Shown here: in pieces, positions 1 through 8,206 of the stretch
How the letters are laid out: each line of letters starts with the position of its first letter
Position numbering within the stretch: position 1 is the first letter of the stretch
Assembly (NCBI RefSeq): GCF_049705945.1
Contig: NZ_JBNAMV010000004.1
Coordinates: 868,001-932,000, forward strand
Source: Salarchaeum japonicum_A
Lineage (GTDB): Archaea; Halobacteriota; Halobacteria; Halobacteriales; Halobacteriaceae
Direction of reading: 5' to 3'
DNA: 64,000 nucleotides
The notes under the pieces: generated by a model
What the model was told of the DNA's origin: nothing
Seen by the model: only the letters and a program-made list of their open reading frames with translations
The model's database searches: none
Made by a program: the position numbers and the translations under genes

Positions 1-174
1 ACTGATGCCGCAGCCGCTGCACGTGCCGCCGAGTTCGACGACGACCTCGCCGCTCTCGGGGTCGGCCTTGCGGACGGCGCTCGTCCCGCCGTGCATCTTG
101 ATGATGGGCATCTGGGCCGTGAGCCAGGTCTCGACCTCGTCGTGGAGGCTGGCGTCGGTTGCGGCGTCACTCAT
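1..174 (-). CDS. NifU-like Fe-S scaffold domain protein (partial)
   Basis: The first 58 codons are present and the C-terminus lies beyond the window edge. The protein begins MSDAATDASLHDEVETWL and carries the NifU C-terminal-type core: MPIIKMHGG, then GEVVVELGGTCSGCGIS with a CxxC pair that would bind or transfer an Fe-S cluster. In this family (NifU C-terminal/Nfu) the domain acts as a scaffold or carrier for Fe-S cluster delivery in the cytoplasm. The ATG is the natural start because it opens right before the charged first helix. Only one CxxC is visible, and the remainder cannot be judged. Confidence 0.75.
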   Translation of the reverse strand, partial: MSDAATDASLHDEVETWLTAQMPIIKMHGGTSAVRKADPESGEVVVELGGTCSGCGIS

Positions 175-200
175 TACGTTCTAGGTGGAGGTCGAGACTC

Positions 201-1625
201 CTAACTGTTCGGTTCGTTCCGCAGCCACCGAACCACACTCGCAGCGCCCGCCGCGCCCAGCACGCCCGCGAGAACCCCGAATCCGGGCGTACCTCCCTCG
301 GACTCGTCCGTCTTGGGGGTCTGCGTCCGCGTCGGCGGTCGCGTGGCTGCGGTGGTCGTTGCGTTCGTGGTCGCGCCGGTCGTGGTCGTCCCGGTGAGCG
401 AGGGCGCGTCCGGCTGGTAGCCGGCGTGGTCGGGGAACGCGTAGAGCGCGCCCCGGGTACCGGCGGGAACGCCCGCGTAGCTGCTGGCGACGAAGCAGTC
501 GGCGGCCGCGCGTGCGGTCCAGAACGCGGCCTCCGCGGGCTGTCGCCACCACGCGAGTTCGAACGGGTCGGTCGGGTCGCGCACGTCGAACAGTTTCACG
601 CCGCCCTGGTACCACGACGTGTAGAGGCGAGTACCCGCGAGTTCGAAGTTGTGGCTCGTCGTCCACGTCCCGCCGAGTCCGGGGTCGGCGCTCTCGGGTG
701 CGGGGATGTGTGAGAGTTCGCGCGGGCTGGCGGGGTCGGTGATGTCGTAGAGCGTGATGCCGCCCGGCCCGCCCGCGTGGTCGTCCTCGGGCGTGGTCTC
801 CCACGCCTCGCTGTTGACCGCGAGGACGCTGGCGTCGTCGTTGGGCGCGGCGTAGTGGTGGTTGCCGGGGAGTTCGTACCCCTGGCTCGTCGGCGCGTCC
901 GCGAGGTCGGCGGGGTCGTGGGGCGCGATGTGCGAAACCACGGTCGGCTCCGATGGGGTCGACACGTCGAGCAGCCACGTGCCGGCGTCCCAGTGCGCGA
1001 CGTACGCGACCTCGTCCTGCACGAACACGTCGTGGCACGACCAGAGGAAGCCGGGAACGTCGAGCCACGCGGGGTTCTCGTCCGCGGCGCTCCAGCGCGC
1101 GACTTCCCGTGGCGGGTCGTCGAGGGCGACGATGGCGAGTTCGCGGCGGTCGCTGCCGTTCGCGGTGAGGTAGGCGTGGGAGTCGGTGAGTGCGCAGTTG
1201 TGAATCGGGTAGTCGGTCTCGTAGACGGTCTCCAGAACGGGGTCGCTGGGGGTCGACACGTCGTAGAGGAGGAGCGCGCTGGGGCTGCCGGCGTTCGCGG
1301 GGCCGACGACGGCGAGCCGGTCTCCCTGGATTTTCACGTCGTGAATTCCGTCGAGCGGGCCGTTCTCGTGGTCGGCGAGGAGGCCGCAGCGGTCCGCGAG
1401 CACGGTGAGGTCGGTGGGGTCGCTCGCGTCCACGACGGCGAACCCCGTCGTCGCGGCGACGAACACCGTCGTTCCGTCCGGCCCGACGACAGCCTCGGTC
1501 GCGCCCTCGATAGCGACGCTGTCTCGTGGTTCGTACGGCTCCGGGTGCGCGCTCGCACGACCGACGAGCGGGAGGGTGAGCGCCGCGCCGCCCGCCTTGA
1601 GCGCGGCACGCCGGGAGAACTCCAT
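201..1625 (-). CDS. Tat-exported LVIVD-repeat surface protein with PGF-CTERM-like anchor
   Basis: 474 aa. The N-terminus has a twin-arginine signal (FSRRAALK followed by a hydrophobic run and ASA-H, residues about 4-28), predicting folded export. The body has at least five repeats ending in D(V/I/A)xDPxxP, the LVIVD beta-propeller-type repeat of extracellular proteins. A Thr-rich spacer precedes TPGFGVLAGVLGAAGAA plus a basic end, which is the PGF-CTERM architecture (processed and lipid-anchored by archaeosortase A, encoded at 36724-37602). The ATG at 1625 is chosen because the Tat motif follows at once and a TATA-like box sits about 26 bases upstream; longer upstream reading is not protein-like. 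Its ligand is unknown. Confidence 0.85.
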   Translation of the reverse strand: MEFSRRAALKAGGAALTLPLVGRASAHPEPYEPRDSVAIEGATEAVVGPDGTTVFVAATTGFAVVDASDPTDLTVLADRCGLLADHENGPLDGIHDVKIQGDRLAVVGPANAGSPSALLLYDVSTPSDPVLETVYETDYPIHNCALTDSHAYLTANGSDRRELAIVALDDPPREVARWSAADENPAWLDVPGFLWSCHDVFVQDEVAYVAHWDAGTWLLDVSTPSEPTVVSHIAPHDPADLADAPTSQGYELPGNHHYAAPNDDASVLAVNSEAWETTPEDDHAGGPGGITLYDITDPASPRELSHIPAPESADPGLGGTWTTSHNFELAGTRLYTSWYQGGVKLFDVRDPTDPFELAWWRQPAEAAFWTARAAADCFVASSYAGVPAGTRGALYAFPDHAGYQPDAPSLTGTTTTGATTNATTTAATRPPTRTQTPKTDESEGGTPGFGVLAGVLGAAGAASVVRWLRNEPNS

Positions 1626-1645
1626 ACGCGGAGTTCGCGTGACGC

Positions 1646-1656
1646 GGAGAAAAGCG
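1646..1656 (-). promoter_or_regulatory. TATA-like box for the LVIVD protein
   Basis: On the minus strand CGCTTTTCTCC is centred about 26 bases before the ATG at 1625, the spacing expected for a leaderless haloarchaeal transcript. Inference only. Confidence 0.4.
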
Positions 1657-1703
1657 TGGCGTCCGTCGGAACCCTCTCCTCGCTGGCGGTCGAGGACTCG
1701 GGT

Positions 1704-2444
1704 ATGCTCTCTCCAGACCTCGACGGTCGGACGGCGCTCGTGACGGGAAGCGCGAAGGGCCTCGGGCGGGCGTTCGCGCTCGCGCTTGCCCGGAACGACG
1801 CGGACGTCGCCGTCCACTACCGGTCGAGCGACGCCGCCGCGTACGCGACCGCCGAAGAAGCCCGGGAAACGGGGCGCGGGGACGCGGTCGCCGTGCAGGG
1901 CGACGTAACCCACCCCGGCTCCGTGGACGACCTGTTTTCCGAAATCGAGGACGAACTCGGCGGCGTGGACGTGCTCGTGAACAACGTCGGGAACTTCGCG
2001 CCGAAACACTGGACCGACATCGACCACGAAGAGTGGGTGGACGTCATCCACACGAATCTCACCGCGACCTACCTCACGTCAAAGCGCGCGCTCCCCGGGA
2101 TGCGCGAGCGGTCGTGGGGCAGGGTCGTGAACGTCGGATACGCCTCGGGCGAGAAGGGACTCGTCAGCCCGAAGAACTTCCCGTACTTCGCCGCGAAAAC
2201 GGGCGTCCTGATGTTCACGCGGATGCTCGCCGCCGACACCCAGGATGATGGGATCACCGCGAACGCCGTCTCGCCCTACGTCGTCGAGAACTCGGACGAG
2301 TTCCCGGACGACCTTCCCCGCGGCCGCCCCGCCGACTACGCCGACGTGACGCAGGCGCTCCTCTTCTTCTGCGACGAAAACTCCGCGTACATCAGCGGCG
2401 AAAACATCGAAATCGACGGCGGCTGGCTCCCCGAAACCGTCTAA
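1704..2444 (+). CDS. SDR-family oxidoreductase (FabG-like)
   Basis: 246 aa. Classical short-chain dehydrogenase: Rossmann motif TGSAKGLG near residues 15-22, NNVGN (the NNAG motif), and the active-site pair YFAAK (YxxxK) with Ser 13 residues before the Tyr (YASGEKG), which is the canonical spacing. The C-terminal ISGENIEIDGGW is the usual FabG-like ending. It should use NAD(P)H to interconvert a ketone and an alcohol; the substrate cannot be told. The ATG at 1704 gives a full-length family member. The last 42 bases of the gene, including the stop codon, recur exactly 101 bases downstream (see the repeat entry). Confidence 0.85.
   Translation: MLSPDLDGRTALVTGSAKGLGRAFALALARNDADVAVHYRSSDAAAYATAEEARETGRGDAVAVQGDVTHPGSVDDLFSEIEDELGGVDVLVNNVGNFAPKHWTDIDHEEWVDVIHTNLTATYLTSKRALPGMRERSWGRVVNVGYASGEKGLVSPKNFPYFAAKTGVLMFTRMLAADTQDDGITANAVSPYVVENSDEFPDDLPRGRPADYADVTQALLFFCDENSAYISGENIEIDGGWLPETV
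2403..2444 (+). repeat. 42-bp direct repeat, copy 1 (3' end of SDR gene)
   Basis: The last 13 codons plus stop of the SDR gene. The identical 42 bases occur again at 2504-2545, separated by 59 bases of unrelated-looking sequence. Confidence 0.95.
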
Positions 2445-2503
2445 GTCGCTTTTCGTGGAGGTTTTGCGTCCGAGCATCGCGAGGCCGGAAAAGGTCCGTG
2501 TAG

Positions 2504-2545
2504 AACATCGAAATCGACGGCGGCTGGCTCCCCGAAACCGTCTAA
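2504..2545 (+). repeat. 42-bp direct repeat, copy 2 (orphan SDR 3' end)
   Basis: Exact copy of 2403-2444 lying in the intergenic space before the YbaK-type gene. It encodes the SDR C-terminus (NIEIDGGWLPETV and stop) with no gene body before it. It looks like a scar of duplication or of homologous allele replacement. Confidence 0.95.
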
Positions 2546-2575
2546 AGAACGGGTGGTCGAGGGTTTGCGTGAGCG

Positions 2576-2590
2576 CGAACGTTTTTGAGG
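2576..2590 (+). promoter_or_regulatory. TATA-like box for the YbaK-type gene
   Basis: CGAACGTTTTTGAGG ends 20 bases before the ATG at 2611, with its T-run centred about 27 bases upstream, fitting a leaderless start. It lies downstream of the orphan SDR repeat. Confidence 0.45.
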
Positions 2591-2610
2591 GATGGCGGGG
2601 AGAACGTGGT

Positions 2611-3084
2611 ATGCACGAACGAGCGGCGGAGTTCGCGGAGCGCGTCGAATCCGAGTTCGGGTTCCGGCCGGAGGTGGAGGAGTTCCCGGCGGGGACGAAG
2701 ACGGCGGCGGACGCGGCCGAGGCGCTGGACTGCGAGGTGGCGCAGATAGCGTCGAGTATCGTGCTCGTAGCGGACGACACGCCGGTAGTCGTGGTGACGA
2801 GCGGCGCGAACCGCGTGGACGTGGAGAAGGTCGCGGCGTCCGTCGGCGCGGGGTCGGCGCGAATGGCGGACGCGGACGAGGTGAAGTCGGCGACCGGGTA
2901 CAGCATCGGCGGCGTACCGCCGGTGTGTCACGACGGGCGTCCGCGCGTGCTGTTCGACGAGACGCTGCTCGGCCACGACCGGGTGTGGGCGGCCGCGGGG
3001 ACGCCGGAAGCGGTGTGGCCGAGCGACCCCGACGACCTCGCGGACCTGGCGGACGCCGAGGTCACGGACGTGGCGGAGGACTAG
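2611..3084 (+). CDS. YbaK/EbsC-type aminoacyl-tRNA editing domain protein
   Basis: 157 aa. A single YbaK/aa-tRNA deacylase domain: PAGTKTAADAAEALDC, then IASSIVLVADDTPVVVVTSGANRVD, with the ATGYSIGGVPP substrate-pocket segment and a late FDETLL. Members hydrolyse mischarged Cys/Ala-tRNAPro or related species in trans. Which tRNA this one edits cannot be told. The start fits the family length and a TATA-like box 27 bases upstream. Its TAG stop shares the palindrome CTAG with the stop of the convergent gene. Confidence 0.85.
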   Translation: MHERAAEFAERVESEFGFRPEVEEFPAGTKTAADAAEALDCEVAQIASSIVLVADDTPVVVVTSGANRVDVEKVAASVGAGSARMADADEVKSATGYSIGGVPPVCHDGRPRVLFDETLLGHDRVWAAAGTPEAVWPSDPDDLADLADAEVTDVAED

Positions 3085-3653
3085 TTGTTTTCGAGGGCGT
3101 CAAGGATGCACGCGGCGGCGAGCACGGCCTCCTTTGGCACGTCGGTGGCGTCGTCGATGGTGACGGTGTAGGTGTCCTTGAGGGAGAACTGGCCCTCGAT
3201 ATCGCCGACGTGGTCGCCCTGCGGGTCGCGTATCTCGTACTTGTTCGGGATGAGGTTCGCGGCGCCGACGAGGTGGCGGAGAACCTGGAGGACTTTGTTC
3301 TTGGAGGTGATGGTGGCGAGCGCTTCGCCGGTGTCGGGGTCTCGAATCGTCCAGTTCTCCATGAACCACGACCAGTCCTCGTCGAGGACGACGACGGGGT
3401 CGCCGGTGCCGGCGTCGGTGATGGTGTAGTTCCCGGCGATGTCCATGATGCCGCCGGCTTTCACGGTGAAGGCGCCCTGGTCGTCGCCGGTGACGAACGG
3501 GAACTCCTCCTTGAGTTTGAACATCTTCTGCTTCCCGCGGAGGACGACGGTTCCGGACGCGTCGGTGACGGTGTACTTGTTGCGGACGAGGGACTGCTTG
3601 ACCTCGTAGCGGTCGCCAGTGAGGTCGACGGTGGAGATGTCGTAGTCGCTCAC
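3081..3653 (-). CDS. LURP-one/tubby-C-like (LOR) family protein
   Basis: 190 aa. Beta-rich repeats typical of the LOR/YxjI fold: YEVKQSLVRNKYTVTDASG, GKQKMFKLKEEFPFVTGDD, then NYTITDAGTG and WTIRDPDTGE strands, ending in a C-terminal hydrophobic helix (EAVLAAACILDAL). The fold resembles the tubby C-terminal domain and may bind membrane lipids; its role in archaea is unknown. It converges on the YbaK-type gene, sharing four bases. A TATA-like box (3676-3685) lies about 27 bases upstream of the start. Confidence 0.8.
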   Translation of the reverse strand: MSDYDISTVDLTGDRYEVKQSLVRNKYTVTDASGTVVLRGKQKMFKLKEEFPFVTGDDQGAFTVKAGGIMDIAGNYTITDAGTGDPVVVLDEDWSWFMENWTIRDPDTGEALATITSKNKVLQVLRHLVGAANLIPNKYEIRDPQGDHVGDIEGQFSLKDTYTVTIDDATDVPKEAVLAAACILDALENN

Positions 3654-3675
3654 AGGTGAGGGGTCATCGCCGGAC

Positions 3676-3685
3676 GGGAAAAGCC
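3676..3685 (-). promoter_or_regulatory. TATA-like box for the LOR protein
   Basis: GGCTTTTCCC on the minus strand, about 27 bases before the ATG at 3653; consistent with a leaderless transcript. Confidence 0.4.
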
Positions 3686-3710
3686 TCGTGGTGAGCGCTC
3701 TCCGGCACCG

Positions 3711-3722
3711 AGGGGTTTTCGT
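3711..3722 (+). promoter_or_regulatory. TATA-like box for uvrA
   Basis: AGGGGTTTTCGT centred about 32 bases before the uvrA ATG. Placement fits a leaderless or near-leaderless mRNA; inferred. Confidence 0.35.
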
Positions 3723-3748
3723 TCGTTCGCGCGTAATGACGGTAACTA

Positions 3749-6706
3749 ATGAGTGAGGACTACATCGAGGTCCGCGGGGCGGAAGAGCACAACCTGAAGG
3801 ACCTCGACGTTCGGATTCCGCGCGAGGAGTTCACGGTCGTCACCGGACTCTCGGGGTCCGGGAAATCCTCGCTGGCGTTCGAAACCATCTACGCGGAGGG
3901 GCAGCGGCGGTACATCGAGAGTCTGTCGGCGTACGCCCGGAACTTCCTCGGGCAGATGGACAAGCCGCAGGTCGAGTCCGTGGAGGGGTTGTCGCCGGCT
4001 ATCAGTATCGACCAGAAGAACGCAGCGAACAATCCGCGCTCGACGGTCGGGACGGTGACCGAACTCCACGATTACCTCCGTTTGCTGTACGCGCGCGTCG
4101 GCGTGCCGCACTGTCCGGAGTGCGGCCGCGAGGTGGGCGAGCAGTCCGCCCAGCAGATGGTGCGCCGCGTGATGGAACTTCCGGAGGGAACGCGGGCGAA
4201 GGTCGCGGCGCCCGTGGTGCGCGACCAGAAGGGCGCGTTCGAGGACCTCTTCGAGGACCTGATGGCGGACGGCTATTCGCGGGTCGAAGTCGACGGCGAG
4301 TCCTACGACCTCGCGGTGGAGTCCCCCGACTTGGACGAAAATTACGACCACACTATCGACGTAGTCGTGGACCGCGTGGCGGTCAGCGAGGACGCGCGGT
4401 CGCGAATTACGGACTCCGTCGAGACGGCGCTGGACGAGGCCGAGGGCGTGCTGAAGGTCATCGTGCCGGACCCGCCGGCGGACGCCGAATTGGGCGGCGC
4501 GACGGCGCGCGCGACTGGCGATCTCGCGGACGACGACGGCGACGACCGCCTGGTGGTGGAGTTCAGCGAGGACCTCGCGTGCACGCACTGCGGCATCGAC
4601 ATCAGCGAGATCGAGACGCGGAGTTTCTCCTTCAACAGCCCGCACGGCGCGTGCCCGGAATGTGAGGGGCTCGGGCAGTCGAAGGAGGTCTCGGAGGACC
4701 TCGTGGTGCAGGACGCGTCGAAGCCCGTGAAGCACGTGTTCGAGCCGTGGAGTTACAACCGGTCGTACTACCGGAACCTCCTCGACAACGTCGCGCGCCA
4801 CTTCGACGTCGACCTCTCGACGCCGTTCGAGGAGCTATCGCCGGACGTGCAGGAGGCGTTCCTCTGGGGGACGACGGAGGACGTGGTGTTCCGCCGGGAG
4901 ACGAAGAACGGCGTGCGGCGGAAGGAAGAGCCGTTCGAGGGCGTGATTCCGAACCTCGAGCGTCGGTACGGCGAAACGGACTCTGAGCGGGTGCGCGAGC
5001 ACATCGAGGACTTCATGAGCACGACCGCGTGTCCGGCCTGCGACGGGACGCGACTGAAGCCCGAGTCGCGCGCGGTGCTCGTGAAGGGCACGGCAATCAC
5101 GGAAGTGAACCGGATGAGCATCGGGGACGCCCGCGAGCACTTCGAGGGTCTCGAAGCCGGGATGTCCGACCGCGAGCGCAAAATCGCGGAGGAGATTCTC
5201 AAAGAGATTCGGGCGCGTCTCGGGTTCATGGAGGAGGTCGGGCTCGAATACTTGACGCTTGACCGCGAGGCGTCGACGCTCTCCGGCGGCGAGAGCCAGC
5301 GGATTCGGCTCGCCACCCAGATCGGGAGCGGGCTCGTCGGCGTCCTCTACGTGCTGGACGAGCCGTCCATCGGCCTGCATCAGCGGGACAACGACCGCCT
5401 CCTGAACACCCTAGAGGAACTCCGCGACCTCGGGAACACGCTGCTGGTGGTGGAGCACGACGAGGAGACGATGCGGCGCGCGGACGAAATCGTGGACATG
5501 GGGCCGGGGCCGGGCCGACACGGCGGCGAGGTCGTCGCGCAGGGCGACTTCGACGACATCGTCGCGTCCGAGGAGTCCATCACGGGCGACTACCTCGCGG
5601 GTCGCAAGCAGATTCCCGTGCCGGAGGAGCGCCGCGAGTGGTCGGACACGCTGACGGTTCGGGGGGCGCGCCAGCACAACCTCAAGAACGTCGACGTGGA
5701 CATTCCCGTCGGCGCGTTCACGGCCGTCACGGGCGTCTCCGGGAGCGGGAAGTCGACGCTGGTGCACGACGTGCTGTACAAGGGACTGGCGCGCGGGATG
5801 AACGGGAACACGAGCGTCGACCCCGGCGAACACGACGGCATCGAGGGGACCGAGCACATCGAGAAGGTGCGATTGATCGACCAGTCGCCCATCGGCCGAA
5901 CGCCGCGGTCGAACCCCGCGACGTACACGGGCGTGTTCGACTACGTGCGGGAGAAGTTCGCGCAGACGAAGCTCGCGCAGCAGCGCGGCTACGACAAGGG
6001 CCGATTCTCGTTCAATGTGAAGGGCGGGCGCTGCGAGGAGTGCGGCGGCCAGGGCACGGTGACCATCGAGATGAACTTCCTCTCGGACGTGCAGGTTCCC
6101 TGCGAGGAGTGCGGGGGCGCGCGGTACAACGACGAGACGCTCGACGTGACGTTCAAGGGCAAGACCATCGCCGACGTGCTCGGCATGTCCGTGGAGGAAG
6201 CCCGGGAGTTCTTCGAGGCGGACAGCCGGCTCGGCCGCCGCCTCCAGTTGCTGGAGGACGTCGGACTGGACTACATGCGGCTCGGACAGCCGTCGACCAC
6301 GCTCTCCGGCGGGGAGGCCCAGCGCGTGAAGCTCGCGGAGGAGCTCGGGAAGAAGGCGACCGGTGACACGCTCTACCTCCTGGACGAACCGACGACCGGC
6401 CTCCACAGCGAGGACGAGCGGAAGCTGATTCAGGTGCTCCAACGGCTCACCGACCGCGGGAACAGCATCGCCGTCATCGAGCACGAACTCGATCTCGTGA
6501 AGAACGCCGACCACGTCATCGATTTGGGACCGGAGGGCGGCGAGAACGGCGGCGAGGTCGTCGCCGCGGGCACGCCCGAAGAAATCGCGCGGAACGAGGA
6601 CAGCCACACCGGCCGCTACCTCCGCGACAAACTCCCAGCCGTGGACATCGCGGGGCCGCGCGACGAGCGCGAGAAGCCGGACGCGCCCGCTCCCGCACAG
6701 GACTGA
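3749..6706 (+). CDS. uvrA: Excinuclease ABC subunit A
   Basis: 985 aa, normal for UvrA. Two ABC ATPase modules: the first Walker A GLSGSGKSSL (about residues 33-42) with LSGGESQRIRLA, the second GVSGSGKSTL with LSGGEAQRVKLA and LLDEPTTGLH. Zinc modules are present: CPEC near residue 118, CTHC...CPEC, CPAC, and CEEC...CEEC in the second half. UvrA recognises bulky DNA damage with UvrB and starts nucleotide excision repair; haloarchaea carry this bacterial-type set and meet strong UV. uvrB and uvrC are not in the window. A short acidic Pro/Ala-rich tail follows the conserved end. Confidence 0.98.
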   Translation: MSEDYIEVRGAEEHNLKDLDVRIPREEFTVVTGLSGSGKSSLAFETIYAEGQRRYIESLSAYARNFLGQMDKPQVESVEGLSPAISIDQKNAANNPRSTVGTVTELHDYLRLLYARVGVPHCPECGREVGEQSAQQMVRRVMELPEGTRAKVAAPVVRDQKGAFEDLFEDLMADGYSRVEVDGESYDLAVESPDLDENYDHTIDVVVDRVAVSEDARSRITDSVETALDEAEGVLKVIVPDPPADAELGGATARATGDLADDDGDDRLVVEFSEDLACTHCGIDISEIETRSFSFNSPHGACPECEGLGQSKEVSEDLVVQDASKPVKHVFEPWSYNRSYYRNLLDNVARHFDVDLSTPFEELSPDVQEAFLWGTTEDVVFRRETKNGVRRKEEPFEGVIPNLERRYGETDSERVREHIEDFMSTTACPACDGTRLKPESRAVLVKGTAITEVNRMSIGDAREHFEGLEAGMSDRERKIAEEILKEIRARLGFMEEVGLEYLTLDREASTLSGGESQRIRLATQIGSGLVGVLYVLDEPSIGLHQRDNDRLLNTLEELRDLGNTLLVVEHDEETMRRADEIVDMGPGPGRHGGEVVAQGDFDDIVASEESITGDYLAGRKQIPVPEERREWSDTLTVRGARQHNLKNVDVDIPVGAFTAVTGVSGSGKSTLVHDVLYKGLARGMNGNTSVDPGEHDGIEGTEHIEKVRLIDQSPIGRTPRSNPATYTGVFDYVREKFAQTKLAQQRGYDKGRFSFNVKGGRCEECGGQGTVTIEMNFLSDVQVPCEECGGARYNDETLDVTFKGKTIADVLGMSVEEAREFFEADSRLGRRLQLLEDVGLDYMRLGQPSTTLSGGEAQRVKLAEELGKKATGDTLYLLDEPTTGLHSEDERKLIQVLQRLTDRGNSIAVIEHELDLVKNADHVIDLGPEGGENGGEVVAAGTPEEIARNEDSHTGRYLRDKLPAVDIAGPRDEREKPDAPAPAQD

Positions 6707-6823
6707 CTCCGTGCCAGTCGGTGTCGATGAAACCGGCGTAATCGGGTGACACAGGGGTTACTCACCGGGGCAGCGGCCGCCGCAACCACGCCGTTCTTCC
6801 GGCGTCCAGCCCACTCTCTCAGT

Positions 6824-7486
6824 ATGTCTGAACAGACGAAGGCGGACTACATCGACGACGTGAGCGTGGACGAGGAGTGGGACGCCACGCCGAGCCAGAG
6901 CGAACTCGACGAGACCGTCGAGAGCCTCGAAGCGAGCGGGTTCGAGGTCGAAGTCGTGCCGGACGCCGAGGCCGCACTCGACTTCGTCACCGAGGAGATT
7001 CCCGCGGACGCGTCCGTGATGAACGGCCACTCCACGACCCTCGAAGAGATCGGGTTCACGGAGTACCTGAACGAGGGCGACCACGACTGGGAGAACCTCC
7101 ACGCCGAGGTCTTCAGCATCGACGACGACCAGGCGCGCGCGAAGGCGCGCCGCGAAGCCCAGACCGCGGACTACTTCCTCGGGAGCGTGAACGCCATCGG
7201 CCGCGAGGACGGCACGCTCGTCGCCGCCGACCTCTCCGGCAGCCGCATCGGCGCGTACCCGTTCGCCGCGGGCCACGTCGTCACCGTCGCCGGCGTGAAC
7301 AAAATCACGACGGACGAGGAGTCCGCCCGCGAGCGCCTGCAGGAGTACGCGTACGCGTTCGAGAACGAGCGCGCACAGGAAGCCTACGGCGTCGAAAGCT
7401 ACCCGTCGAAGGAACTCGTCTTCCGCCAGGAGACCGTCGAGGGCCGCACGACCGTCGTCCTCGTCGAGGAGACGCTCGGCTACTAA
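6824..7486 (+). CDS. LUD-domain protein (LutC/YkgG-like)
   Basis: 220 aa. The LUD fold is recognised by VMNGHSTTLEEIGF (the S/T-T-LxEIG motif), then ADYFLGSVNAIGREDGTLVAAD-type strands and GHVVTVAGVNKI near the C-terminus. LUD proteins act with LutA/LutB in lactate oxidation or in other ligand-handling roles; no lutAB partner is nearby, so the pathway is open. The ATG at 6824 is preferred over an in-frame GTG at 6746, whose added segment reads as non-protein-like. It follows uvrA by 117 bases. Confidence 0.75.
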   Translation: MSEQTKADYIDDVSVDEEWDATPSQSELDETVESLEASGFEVEVVPDAEAALDFVTEEIPADASVMNGHSTTLEEIGFTEYLNEGDHDWENLHAEVFSIDDDQARAKARREAQTADYFLGSVNAIGREDGTLVAADLSGSRIGAYPFAAGHVVTVAGVNKITTDEESARERLQEYAYAFENERAQEAYGVESYPSKELVFRQETVEGRTTVVLVEETLGY

Positions 7487-7490
7487 ATCG

Positions 7491-7505
7491 GCGAAATCTT
7501 TTGAT
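7491..7505 (+). promoter_or_regulatory. TATA-like box for the HNH nuclease
   Basis: GCGAAATCTTTTGAT lies about 28 bases before the ATG at 7529. It overlaps the imperfect palindrome TGATCAACTGATCA (7503-7516), which could be an operator; the latter is conjecture. Confidence 0.4.
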
Positions 7506-7528
7506 CAACTGATCACCTACGCCGCCAC

Positions 7529-8206
7529 ATGACGTGGCGGCAGGTGGTTCGTCGGGAACTCGCGCGGTACAGAGAGCAGACCGGGAGTGACTTCGTCGAC
7601 CGACAGGAGTTCCTCTCGTTCGCGCGCCCGGTGTTCGAGTCGGAGTACCCGGACGCGAGCACGCCGGGACAGACGTTCAGTCGGGTGATGCAGGACCTCC
7701 GAGACCGCGACGAGGTGGACTTCGTCGACGGCGCGGGCACCTATCGGATTCTCGACCTCGACGCGGACCGCGCACCGGAACGCGAAGGAGAGCGGGACAG
7801 CGGCCCCGAGTACACCGCGCGCGAGTACGAGACGACGGTGGGCGCGCGGTCGATGCCCGCGGCGTTCCGCGAGTACGTGCTCGACCAGTACGGCCGCCGG
7901 TGTCCCGTGTCCGCTGTCGACCACGACCGCCTCCTCGACGTGGCGCACGTCCTCTCGTGGGCGGACCACCCGGAGCGGCGAACCGACCCGGCGAACGTGC
8001 TTCCGTTGAGCAAAACCCACCACGCGGCGTTCGACGCGGGTCTGTTCACGCTCGACACCGACTACCGCCTCCGCATCGCGCCCGACTTCGAGACCGAGAG
8101 CGAGACGCTCACCCGGACGCTCGTCGAGCAATCCGCGGAACGCATCGACGTCGACGTCGCTCCCGAGTACCTCGACCGCCACAACGAAACGCTCGACTGG
8201 TGGTAG
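7529..8206 (+). CDS. HNH endonuclease with N-terminal winged-helix-like domain
   Basis: 225 aa. Residues about 120-175 form an HNH_2-type nuclease: GRRCPVS, then LDVAHVLSWADHPE (His140), DPANVLPLS (Asn156) and KTHHAAFDAGLF (His164/165, Asp169). Residues about 20-75 (RQEFLSFARPVFESEYP ... VMQDLRDRDEVDFVDG ... YRIL) resemble the winged helix found in modification-dependent restriction enzymes (the DpnI C-terminal/Dam-replacing type). The acidic linker 80-105 joins them. This suggests a DNA-cutting enzyme with its own DNA reader, possibly defensive; no methylase is adjacent. The stop abuts the stop of the convergent serine hydrolase. Confidence 0.75.
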   Translation: MTWRQVVRRELARYREQTGSDFVDRQEFLSFARPVFESEYPDASTPGQTFSRVMQDLRDRDEVDFVDGAGTYRILDLDADRAPEREGERDSGPEYTAREYETTVGARSMPAAFREYVLDQYGRRCPVSAVDHDRLLDVAHVLSWADHPERRTDPANVLPLSKTHHAAFDAGLFTLDTDYRLRIAPDFETESETLTRTLVEQSAERIDVDVAPEYLDRHNETLDWW

